Made by a program: the position numbers and the translations under genes
NCBI GenBank assembly: GCA_036785705.1
Contig: JAWUZG010000016.1
Location: 3,162,001-3,226,000 of the forward strand
DNA: 64,000 bases
Direction: 5' to 3'
From: Acanthornis magna
Lineage: Eukaryota > Chordata > Aves > Passeriformes > Acanthizidae
Shown: one piece after another, positions 20,196 to 30,686 of the stretch
How the letters are laid out: every line of letters starts with the position of its first letter
Position numbering within the stretch: position 1 is the first letter of the stretch
Notes under the pieces: generated by a model
What the model was told of the DNA's origin: nothing
Databases searched by the model: none
The model's input: only the letters and a program-made list of their open reading frames with translations

Positions 20196-21816
20196 CTGGC
20201 TTTACCTGAACTTCTGTAAATTGCTGATTCTTCTTTATGGTCTGAATTTTTAGTCTGGACTGTGTTTACCATGATACAGTGCCTTATTTTTAATATTGTA
20301 TAAAGTGGTGGCACATGGGGTGGAGCTTGTCAAATCTTAGAATATAATAGGAAAGTGAACTGAAAATGAATTTTCAGTTTGACAAGGAGTATGGAAACAC
20401 TTCTGTAATTAGGAGGACAGTTCACTGTAATGCTACTAATGTGGAAAGCTGATACTTTGGTTTTTTCCTTAAAAAAAACGAGATCTGTGTTACTCCAATC
20501 AAGATAAGGCTATTTGTCTTTACAAAGTCATAATTCTCTTGCTGTTAAGTTATAACAGAAGCATTTAATAACTGAAAAAGTGTCTTGCCCTTTGTTTAAT
20601 CAACAGCAGTTTGATCATTTAAAGCAATGAAAAAGATGACTGAGAGAGGTATGGAGGATCTCTCAAGAGAAATTACAGAAGCCTCAAGTGTCACTGCCTC
20701 AGGATTCACTTCACCATTACTGCCAAATAAGGTTTCTTCAATGATAAATCTGGAAGTAGAAGAGCATCTGCTCCAGATTTTACTAGTGATATGTAATGAA
20801 AAAGCAATTGAGCATGACTTCTTTTTATGAAGGCCTGATTCTTTAAATACGTATAATAATCTAAATTGATTTGAATAGCAGCACTTTATAATATCTTTTC
20901 CACTATAAAAGATAAAAATCCTGATGTTGAAAGCACCATTTATCTCTAGGAGGGCACTACTACTACAATTCCCGATGTAAATGGTACTCTGTTCCAAGTG
21001 CTTTGTGATCTAATCCTGCTCAGTGGATTATGTGACTGCCTGGAGGAGCACTGTAATCAGTTGGGAACACAAGTCTCGCTGGCTGCTGGGGCTCTGGCCT
21101 CAATGAGTTACTGTCCTGATAATCTCCCTCCTCCTCCCCAGCCAATTACTCATACTACTGTCATCACGCAGATCAGTACCTGCTTTGTTTTTCAAAAATG
21201 TGATCATTTCTGCCTCCGTTGATGGCATTGCAGTGTTACATAAAGGCATTACAGCAAGATTAAAAGGCCTTTGGAGCCTATAAAAGAAAAAAGCTGAGCA
21301 GTTACTGAATGGCTCTGAAAAATAGATAAATTTTATAACTGTAATTATTGCCTAACAGCAACAGCAAGCTGAACTACATAGGTTAACCTTTAATTTGCAA
21401 TTCAGATGTGAATCACAGTCACTTAACCACTGTGGTAACATGAGGTGATTGATATGAATCTTGAACCTTATGGACAATTACTTTGAGTGGAGAGGAAATG
21501 AGATATTTGGAAGTAAAATATTGCAGTTCTGCTAGAACCTGGGGAAATAGATACTGCAAGTAATACATGCAGTAAAAACTAAAGCATCTTACAGAGTATT
21601 GAACTGACAATTGTTAGCAGAGCTATTCTGGTGCATACTGAAATATAAATTATGTCAGAAGTTGAGTGGAAAATGCATTACAAAGCTAGCTATAAATGAC
21701 ACAAATAGCATAATTGGAAAAGGTGGTATCAATGCACCTATAGAAGCGGAAGAGTAGGGTATTTGTATTCTGTTCTTTACTAAAAAGGGCTCACACAACT
21801 TGAAATTTTATTCTAG

Positions 21817-21895
21817 GATGGAGAAGATCATTGCCTGGAAAAAAAATTAGGAACAACATGTACCAGTTATGCAAATCTCTAGATTGCATACATAG
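21817..21895 (+). pseudogene. MOK: MOK exon 5, frame open
   Basis: Acceptor attctag, donor GTAAAA, 79 bases as expected. Reads WRRSLPGKKIRNNMYQLCKS then LDCIH, against RRYPLSEKKIMHYMYQLCKSLDHIH (kinase helix E). Conserved MYQLCKSLD. Confidence 0.85.
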
Positions 21896-21956
21896 GTAAA
21901 AGGCCTGGTTCAGCAACAGCTTTACAGCAAATGTAGCATACATTTATTTCAGGGTC

Positions 21957-22235
21957 ATCTCTAAGCAGAGACAGAATTGTCTGGGGCAGCAGCAGACTGC
22001 CGCAGGGAGAGAAAAGGCCATGGCCCAGATACATCTTTGCCTGCAGCAGAGCCCTGGGAGACAGCAGGCAGTCAGCACCCCAAAGGAGCTCTAGGACCTG
22101 CTGCAGGAAGCCCTCCTGGGAGGGAATGGCCCTTGCAATCCTCTGGTAGTCCTGGTGAGAGCAGAAGCAGAAAACCTGGCCTCTCCTTCCTGGACTTGCC
22201 CATTCCCCACTCCCATATCTGCAGCTGTTGTCTCA
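21957..22235. other. GC-rich block inside MOK intron 5
   Basis: A 280-base island of high G+C with several CTGCAG and CCTGG words sits in otherwise AT-rich intron between exons 5 and 6. It has sharp borders and no splice-consistent coding frame shared with MOK. It may be an old inserted repeat; I do not recognise the family. Confidence 0.4.
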
Positions 22236-22386
22236 CCATGATGGCAAAATTTAATTTTTTACTCTTCTGTTGATAAGTTTGAAAAAGGTGCTAGTTTCTT
22301 TGAGGTTTTTTTTACAAGTAACTGGAAGCTCTGATGTTTATCTTTTTACTGAATTCTTCTCTCTGGTGTGATTTATATTAGTACAG

Positions 22387-22435
22387 AAATGGGATACTTC
22401 AGAGAGATGGGAAACCAGAAAACATAGTAACAAAG
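22387..22435 (+). pseudogene. MOK: MOK exon 6, catalytic loop altered
   Basis: Acceptor agtacag, donor GTAATT. Reads (R)NGILQRDGKPENIVTK against NGIFHRDVKPENILIK. The HRD histidine is glutamine and V is G; the aspartate, lysine and asparagine are kept. Frame open. Confidence 0.85.
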
Positions 22436-23287
22436 GTAATTAATTTTATGTGAGGATATTTAACTAAAAGTGAAGTATGTCTTTTTCTCTTTACTCATAG
22501 AAGGTAATGTTTCTTCATGAATAAAAGTACAGTTTTTTAGGATATATATAGACAGTTACTGCATTCCTCATCTAGGGGAATGAACAAATAAGTTTGTTAT
22601 TGGCTAAAACCTGAAACGACTCAGATGTATTACATCCTGTATGTGTTCCCTCAAACCTAAAAACCTGTTCTTTATCCTCTGTTAATATATATTTTCCTTC
22701 TTGTGTTAATCTAGACACAAGAAATAGGGTTCCGTTTTGCAGCTCTTTCTTTCTGCATTCAATTCCTACATTTAGTGGAAGTTACACATACAAAAGAAAA
22801 AAGATAGTGGCTTTCAGAAGGTTTCATTGGAATCAACTCTCCTCATAGTTTCAGAAAGTTATTTTGCTAATGTTTGAAAAGCAAGGATTTTTAAATTCAG
22901 TTTATGAAATTTTATTTTCTGGAGATAAATTTTTCTTTTAAGTTATAGAAGTGTACAGGAGAAGCCAAAGCCACCTATTATTATCACTACTAAACAGAAC
23001 TCTAATAACTTAATCTAGGTGTCCTATTTAGCAGCCTCTCCTTCTGTGATAGTCCATATGCTATTAGGCCTTTCTTTTCATGATGTACAGAACAATATTT
23101 GCATTACATACTATGGACACAGATATCTTCATGCCTGGAGCTACATACTGTTTTAATGTAGTTTTACTGCTGTGATACTACTAGAAAGTTTCTTCTTAAG
23201 GTAATCTGTGATTTCTTTTATGATGGCTACTTTACAGTCATTGCTGGAATATTTTACTGTTTGTAATTTGTGGAAATATTTTTGCAG

Positions 23288-23464
23288 CAGAACACCCTGA
23301 AGTTAAGAGATTTTGGATCTAGTAGGAGTATCTATTCTCAGCAGGCACATAGAGAATGTACCTCCCCATGCTGGTACTGAGCACCTGAATGTTTGCTTAC
23401 AAATGGGCACTATAGTTACAAAATTGGTATGTGGAGTCCTGGCTGTTTTCTATGAAATCACAAG
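23288..23464 (+). pseudogene. MOK: MOK exon 7, activation segment, nonsense plus deletion
   Basis: Acceptor tttttgcag, donor GTACAG. Reads QNTLKLRDFGSSRSIYSQQA, then the TEY position as REC, then CWY-stop-APECLLTNGHYSYK. The stop is TGA at 23378-23380, replacing the arginine of WYRAPE. Near 23446 two bases are missing at GCVFYE, so the exon is 177 bases where 179 are expected. DFG and APE are intact. Confidence 0.9.
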
Positions 23465-25789
23465 GTACAGTGTTCAGTGGAGGGTTTTGCTTATTGCTAA
23501 TCAAGATAATCAAAGGTAAATAACTCAAATTAGGAACATGTGGTTTGGGTAATATGATCTTAGTTTCCATGGATTTGTGGAAGCTTCTTCTGTGCTTAGT
23601 CTGCAGGGTTCATGAGGCAGTAATCCGGTCTGGTCTGGCACTCTCTTCACCCTATGGCAGGTTAGTAATAAAGCAGTTCAAGGGAACACAGTACAAACAA
23701 AAGTGATTTACAAAGAAACATTTTTGACCATTTTTCCCCAATGGCTTTCATATGTAATAAAAATGTATTTTCTCTGCTTTATCTCTGTGTAGAGTATGGT
23801 TCATTTCCTCTCATGAGCATCACAAACTATCCTGAGTCTTGTTAATGCACTTAATGGTAAAATGTTTGCCTCTTTTTTGGGGCTTATTAATAGTTTCTGC
23901 AAAAGCAGAGGAGATTAGAGAATACACTCCCTCTGATTTACGACGTTGATTTATAGTATGGTGCATTTAATACTCCTGTGCTACTAAGATCTTGTGTGCT
24001 GGAATATTTTGAAATTGGGTTCTGATGAAGGAAGAGTTGAGGAAAACATGAATTAAAGTCTTCTAAGATTTTTTGGTAATAATGAAACTGTAACTCAAAA
24101 AATTTGTCACTGGTCTTCAAGAAAAAAGGAAAAATACCCACCATGAGTATTTCTCCAATATCTTTGTGCCCTAGCAACAGCAGCAGTTCTTTATTCTCCT
24201 CCCACACTGCTGTCTCTGATATGCAACCAGGACTGATAACATTTGCTTTGCTTCTTTCCTCCTCCACATGGCAAGTGCAGCTGCTGCCATCACCATCACA
24301 TTAAATGACAACCATTATGCTTTGCCTGCTCACTTGTAGAAACATTTCTACTTCTCCAGCCAGAAAACTGTTAAAAGAAAAATCCCAAATATGGCAGTAC
24401 TCTTGCAAAGTAAATTGGGACCTAAAGCTTTAAGAATGCCACATTCTTTCATTTCAGCTTGAATCAGCTGGGTTTTGTAGCTTTGTAAGAAAATTACATG
24501 CTGCAAACTTAAGTTTTCTTAGGAAAAAAAACCCTTAAAGATATTTCCTTGTAGTTTTAGCTTAATGTAAAAAAATTCACTCTTTGCAACCACTGTGCGT
24601 TTTCAGAGACCTTATCAGGTTCAGAGAGAAAGAAGGGATGTTTACTGGAAATTACTGAATCAAAAGAGATACAGTCTTGCTGAGCTAAAGGAAGTTATAG
24701 ACCACTTTATTTCTTTTTCAGTGCCTCCTGCAGTTGGTGCTGTGGAATGGTTGCATAAGCCTTTATGCTTTACACCACATTGTGTGAGAACTTTAGTCTT
24801 TTACTCAGCCATGCTGATCTTCCAAATCTTGTTTCCCTCTTTCTGTTAGCCATAAATCAGGATTCCTGGATTGTACTTTTCAGTGGCTTGCACAGTTGTT
24901 CTTCACTTTGTTACCATTTTACATTCAAAGACAGCACATTTTTTAGTTCACACAGAAGCTAGTCCCAGCTGCATGTCTTGGTGCAGCTGTACAATGTGAA
25001 TCAGATCTTTTCTCTCCTTCCTCTATTCTAAGCTCTATGAAGACACTCAGAGGAGCATGCAGCCAGCTGTTTGATTGAATTTGCAAACAGTTAAAAAGAA
25101 ATTTCTCATGTCTACAAAGGGGCTGAGTGTTTTGCTTTCAAGAGTCATGTGGTGCTACTGAAGTGTTTCTTAAATTATAAGCCTAAGGAAAAAAGCAACA
25201 TGTGCAGGAAATAAATGTTAGTGGACCTGACTGAAGTCAGATTGCTCTATTATGATAACAATGTTTTCAAGGACTCTGTGGAAGTTTTGTATTAACTGAG
25301 GATCAAGCTCAGGAATGCAGTTCAAATTACCATATTTCCAGTACTGCTGCTTGCAAAGAAGCTGTGTATTAAGAATGGAGTGTTACAAATACATTTCTAT
25401 GTGCATACACAGCAAGAGGGACTGCTTGACTGTTGTCTTAAAATGAAGAGAACACATTGTCCTTCTAGGATCTGCCACTTTACTAGAAGCAAGCACAATC
25501 CCAGATCCATTGCCCTTCATCACAAGGGATGTTCTCTTTACATATTTTCCCCAAACCAGCAGGAGAGGGCAGCTACAGATTTCCATTTAATAACCCAAGC
25601 TACTCCAATTCAAACCAGCAGCTGTGTTGCTCTGCTGCTCACATTATCCTCCATTTCTTTACAGGTATTAAACTGTCCACAAATGAGTAGTTCTAACATG
25701 CTCTTTTCCTCATAAAAGAAGGTTTTTTTAAATCGAAAGTGACAGTTTAACTGTCTTCTCTAGTGCTAATACCATCTCTTACCTTGCAG

Positions 25790-25889
25790 TTTCCAGCCTC
25801 TTTTTCTTGGATCTAATGAGGTGGACCACTTTTCAAAAATCCATGAAGTTATAGACACTCCTGCTAACAAAACTCCAGAAGTTCAAGCA
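25790..25889 (+). pseudogene. MOK: MOK exon 8, frame open
   Basis: Acceptor accttgcag, donor GTAAGT. Reads FQPLFLGSNEVDHFSKIHEV then IDTPANKTPEVQA, against LQPLFPGVNELDQISKIHDVIGTPAQK. The first base completes the serine codon of exon 7 in the expected phase. Confidence 0.87.
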
Positions 25890-26288
25890 GTAAGTATGCA
25901 CTCCCATAGTTACTAATCTCACTGTTTCAATATCCACAATAGAGCTGTACAGCTGTGTGCAATTTCTGTTTAGGGAACCACCACAAAAACCTAATTCTGT
26001 GCTGACCCAAGAGCAGTGTCTTCTATCCCTACCCAGAGACAGTCACCCATTCATGAACCTTATAGCCAGAGCAGAGGAAATCTAAGACGATGTTGATCTT
26101 ATTTGGCCTTTTACTTCTGTAGTATCTTTAAGGCCAATGACAGAAATTTTTAGGAAAGTCATTTTTTCAAGTACTATTTGTTTTTCCCTAATGAATGACT
26201 ACCTAAATAAGATGAATTCTTTATTTTCAGTAAATTGTAATCCTCTCTGAATATGGATGAATGTTTTTTCTCAACTTGCTTAACACAG

Positions 26289-26462
26289 GTCAAGAATTCT
26301 GAGTTTCGAAATCTCCTTTTAAAAAAAGGAAAACCACCTCTTGTGCACAAATTGCCTTTCAAAGGTTTCTATTTCCTGTGTGCAATGATAAAATACGACC
26401 CAAATGAGAGAACTGCTGCCCATCAAGCATTACAGCACCCTTATTTTCAAGAACTCTGGCAA
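26289..26462 (+). pseudogene. MOK: MOK exon 9, end of kinase domain, frame open
   Basis: Acceptor taacacag. Reads VKNSEFRNLLLKKGKPPL ... AMIKYDPNERTAAHQALQ then HPYFQELWQ. AAHQALQHPYFQE is identical to the mammalian protein. The donor is probably the GTGACT at 26463. Without splicing, the frame runs on to a TAA at 26493-26495. Confidence 0.85.
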
Positions 26463-27117
26463 GTGACTTCAGATCACTTCAATTTTGAAGACTAAAACCA
26501 AATGGGGGAGGGGGGAGCGTTGTGTCCGTGTTTCAAGTGGAGTGAAATTAAATTTGTTTCCAATGCTTGTCCTTGGCTTGTAATAGAATGAACATAATTC
26601 AGTCAACATAGTTCTTTGCATTGAGTCCAAACCTTACCTAAAACAGTACTGATGTTTGTCTCTATTTTTCCTTTTGCCCCAACCTTTTTAAGGCACTTGA
26701 TACACAAGCTTTAACCATGTACAAAAAAATAAGATTAGTAGGAAATACATCAGGGTGAGTACCTCAGTATTTGTGACAAATTTCAAAGGCAAGTCCAAGA
26801 CAGGTAGTATTTAAGTGGAAGAACTGTCAGCCCATTTAGGGAAAGTAATTTGTAGCACTGAGCTTGTTAGCTAGAAACAAATGTTTTACTTAAGCTGATT
26901 ACTTGGGTTTATTCTGTCTGCCTAAACACAGATCTTTATTTGGTCTGATGCAATTCCCCCTTCCCCCAAATCCCTGACATACACCAGTTAGAATTTAGAA
27001 GCTCTGATACCTCATAATCCCCTCAGTAGACTCTTGTTAGAGTTGCTGTTACTTAAAGGGTCAGCTCCACCTTTATTTTTAAATATCATCATCCTGTTTT
27101 TGATGTCTGCCTTTCAG

Positions 27118-27193
27118 TTAAAGAGTTTTCCACATGAAGTTGTGGCAGAGACAGAAAGTGTGCTTTTGCCTTTTCAGGGCTTCAGTCTACACT
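27118..27193 (+). pseudogene. MOK: Possible MOK tail exon
   Basis: Acceptor gcctttcag followed by LKSFPHEVVAETESVLLPFQ. This weakly resembles mammalian FPEHPVAPEP in the right part of the C-terminal tail. The 3' border (GTGAGA) does not give a clean phase to the next exon, so the call is tentative. Confidence 0.3.
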
Positions 27194-27803
27194 GTGAGAA
27201 AACAAAAGTATTTTTTAAAAAAACCTAATTACCCTGTATGCAGACAATATCTGGGAAAATCCTAAACGTGTATTTGACATGAAATAAAAAGTAATTAAAA
27301 CCTGATTCAAAATTTTGGCAAACTAAAACTTTCTTTATATATCAGCTATGTGAAAAATACTCAATGTATTCACTTGCTGTATCAACAAGGTGAGGTGGAA
27401 GTTAGTACTACATGGAAAACTTTCAAATACAGGTTTTTCTCAAAAAAAACCTCAAAACCCCCCACAACTTAGCAAAGAACTATTATAAGTTATTTTCTGC
27501 TGTGCATTCAGCTTTGAAAGCATGAACTCTCCTGCCATAGGAGGAGCCACTTTTTCCACCAGTTTAGTTTAGTTCTGGGGTTCATCAGCGTAGAAGCGTA
27601 GAAGTTCTAAGAAGTTCCTTTAGGCAAGATTTCAAGAAACATCAAGTAAGGCAAGTAATTTTTAAAAAGAAATGAGGTGAAGTCATATTTGGCTGGGATT
27701 TTTTTATTTCTGATTATTTGGGTTTTCTCTTTTAACTCTATTCCTTAAGATGTTCTCAGAAAAAAATGAATCTTGTTTTTTTATTTTAAAAGCATTCTCA
27801 TAG

Positions 27804-27993
27804 GAAAGTCCAGGAAAAAAGAAGCCACCAACATGGGCCTCCTCCGGGAGAATTACCAAAATTAATTTTTTCTGGAGTAGCCAAATTGACTTCCTGTCCT
27901 ACTCCTACATTGCATTCAGTTTTCTGGGGACGTAAGGAAGGTGGTGGAACCCCTGTGTTCCAGTCTGTCAGATTTATTGGATCAAATATTGCG
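27804..27993 (+). pseudogene. MOK: MOK C-terminal tail exon, frame open
   Basis: Acceptor tctcatag, entering in phase 1. Reads KVQEKRSHQHGPPPGELPKL, IFSGVAKLTSCPTPTLHSVF, then TPVFQSVRFIGSNIA, parallel to mammalian ELPKLKLSGVVRLSSYSSPTL and PVLRPLKCIPA. Ends at a codon boundary before GTGTAG. Confidence 0.8.
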
Positions 27994-28052
27994 GTGTAGA
28001 CTCTCACTTGCCCACTGAAGCACGTTTGAAACTTCTGTTGTTTCTTCAACAG

Positions 28053-28148
28053 TCTGAGAAACAGAAGGCACTTCAGTCTTCCCTGAAACATTTCCATTTG
28101 CCTGCTATAGAAGGAACAGGAGTGAGGAAAAGCCTGGCTATGCAGTGA
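28053..28148 (+). pseudogene. MOK: MOK last coding exon, frame open to TGA
   Basis: Acceptor tttcttcaacag after a 59-base intron. Reads SEKQKALQSSLKHFHLPAIE then GTGVRKSLAMQ and TGA at 28146-28148. It parallels the mammalian end KDLKPAPQQCRLPTIVRKGG. A possible ATTAAA polyadenylation signal follows at 28299-28304. Confidence 0.75.
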
Positions 28149-28298
28149 GAGAGACCCAGTCATGCTTCTGTTAGAGATCTAACAAGAACAGCAGTGCGTG
28201 ATTGTGTTGCTCTGACAATTTGTAGGAAAACCCCAGAAGGTTTGAGGGCTGCTTTCCTACCATTTTGATGCTCTGTTCCTGAAGGGGGTCAATATTTA

Positions 28299-28304
28299 AT
28301 TAAA
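28299..28304 (+). promoter_or_regulatory. Possible MOK polyadenylation signal ATTAAA
   Basis: First ATTAAA downstream of the last recognisable MOK exon, 150 bases after its stop. Position only. Confidence 0.3.
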
Positions 28305-30658
28305 GCATTGTTCTGGCAGAGCACAGAGAGTATTCTGCACTGAACTTCCTAAGTACATGTTCCTTTTAGAACCTGGTGGAGGAGGAGGTTGGTTAAAAAT
28401 AACATGAAAGTATTCTTTGAGCTCAAGTATTAGGAATGGAATGTTATCTATAGAATTTAAGTTTTCAAGTTGTATTACAAATGACAGCTAACTGCTGTGG
28501 GGGTTTTTGGTTTGGTTTTGTTTGTTTGGGGTTTTTTGTTTTTTGGCAGTTTTTTTAGATTTAAGGGGATTTTTATTTTTTTGGGGTCAGCTCTGGAAAT
28601 TATTCCCCTCCTGTATTCAGTAACTTCCACCTCAGGTTTTACTGAGAATGTGCAAATTGTGCAATCATATCAGATACTTGATTTTGATGCGGTCTCTGTA
28701 ACTGCTGAATATTTTTATCTAACTATAACCTAGCTAAAAGCTAAAACAACTTTTTATCTGATTCAAAAGCAAGTAAACTTGTAAAATTTAGTCACAGTTT
28801 GCTTCAAGCCATTGATCTTAACATTAATCAAAAATCTTAACGGGCTGATATTGCAGCCAGTTGCTTAAAAGAGCAGTAAAAGCACATAGCTAATCATGCT
28901 TCAGAAATCTAGCACATGGATCATCAGTAACAATTTAATAGAATGCCTCCTATTGCTATATAATGTAAGAGTTAAAAGGCAACACCCTTTCTTACTAGGA
29001 AAGAATCTTTATTCCAAATGGATACCATTGATTTTTAAATTCCTGAGATCTAAAAATTTGCATTAATTAATTTGCAATACTTAAATTTGGTGATGTGTTA
29101 CAGAACAGTTTTGTTATTTAGAAATAAAAGTCTGTGCACGTAATACTTGGCTGTATACCTACCATACTCACCTACCAAGTGTGCATGCAAGACAGGTTTG
29201 GCAAATAACTTTTTTGGAGGTTTTAATAGTTATAGAAGTTACTCTGCTCATAATTAGGAAGTGATCATCATTTTTTTCCATAACTAAACACTGGGCTTTG
29301 GTGTTGCTGTTCAAAAACAGCCATGAGCAGGAGGCAAGGGGCATTTTGTGTGAGAGGCAGCACTGCTGCGGGGAGGCACCATGGAAAATGGGACACTGGG
29401 GAGGAGCACTTCACATCCAAGTCACTAAGCCAACTCCTAGGCATCCATTTGAGATTGATGCTCTAGATCCAGACAAACTATTTATTCTAACCAGTTAAGA
29501 TGCAGCTCAAACAATGCAGTAAAATGCAGGTTAACATAAAGATCTTGTAAGAATAAAAATTATGCCTGTCATGTTCTTCGCTCTCTTTCTGAAATTCCAT
29601 ACGGCTGTGCATCTGTGAAAATAATGATTCTTCTTACTCACTTTGAGGTCTTCCAGTAAGTGAATTTTTTTGCTGTGGTTTGTTGATTGGTTGATTGTTT
29701 TTTTAAGAAGACGTATCTCAACACCTGTAGGGTTCTGTTGTGACTGGACTGGATCCTAATCCTTGTTCTACCATTCAGTTTCTGGACAATTTGGAGCATG
29801 CCCAAATTCCACACTGTAGCTTTTTCAGTGTGGCGAAGCTCATGAGACTTGAGTTCTTTATGAGTCCTTTCGACATCTAATACTTAAAAGCACTTGTCTA
29901 CCTTATGTTTATCGTCATGTTTAGAAGACAGTATTATTATCACATACTGTACTGAGGATCAACATGATATTTATAAGGAGATTCTTGAAAATGTGAAAAT
30001 ATTCGCAGGGTAAACGTGGTGCAGACTGTGGGAGTATTTGATATTGATTCAAATTTGACTATTCAAGTTGAATATTGTGCATCTGCATCATGTACCTTGG
30101 CTCAACTGATGCCATTTCTTCATAGCAAACTTTCAGAATCTCAATAGCAAGAATGGAAAAACGTCCCAGCTCTGGCAAGAACTCTTCTAAAATAAGGCTA
30201 AAGCACTTGAACAAGGCTGCAGGGAAACATGTACTGCAGCTACTCGTACTAGGTGTGCCAAAGGAAGAGCAGATTTCTCTTACTAGACCTGACAAATACA
30301 TAAGCCAAGTTTTAGTGGAGGAAGTGCTTTACACCAGTAGAGTGAAAACATTGTGACAAAGGGAAACAGCAGTGGTACAGCTAACTGCTCCTTGTTATTT
30401 TATTGAAATTCCTACTGCATGGATGCTGCTTTCCTCCAGTTCCAAGCAAAAAATGTGCTTGTGGCCACAGTATCTGGAAGTGCAGTGAAGGTATGTAAAA
30501 CCAGTGACTGGCTGAGTTTTCCTGCTCTGTTACATGTTTCAGTGAATCATCTCCCCACTTCCGTCATGCTTTCATGTTAGCAGTTCATACTGATAGAACA
30601 GAGAACTTCAACAATAAGGCAATACAGTATTTGTTTGGATACCTACCATAGGGGTTTT

Positions 30659-30686
30659 AGACAGACAGACAGATAGATAGACAGAT
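30659..30686. repeat. (GACA)n(GATA)n microsatellite
   Basis: Seven tetranucleotide units of AGAC and AGAT type in a row. Confidence 0.9.

Larger units (their letters stand above)
10953..28148 (+). pseudogene. MOK: MOK protein kinase locus, inactivated
   Basis: Remains of MOK (RAGE), a serine/threonine kinase of the MAK/ICK/MOK family. Ten exons can be placed: 15446-15549, 17309-17399, 18972-19042, 21817-21895, 22387-22435, 23288-23464, 25790-25889, 26289-26462, 27804-27993 and 28053-28148, plus a possible first exon ending at 10959 and a doubtful one at 27118. Their order, lengths and phases match the mammalian gene. Lesions: 1-base insertion in exon 2; TAA and a 1-base insertion in exon 3; TGA at WYRAPE and a 2-base deletion in exon 7. 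Catalytic changes: the ACK lysine is lost, HRD reads QRD, TEY reads REC. The glycine loop GEGTFSDV, DFG and APE remain. Because the introns and synteny are kept, this is a unitary rather than processed pseudogene. Confidence 0.88.

Noticed and set aside
15446..23464. MOK lesions as sequencing error
   Set aside because: The breaks include substitutions creating TAA and TGA and changed catalytic codons in separate exons; homopolymer error alone cannot explain these.
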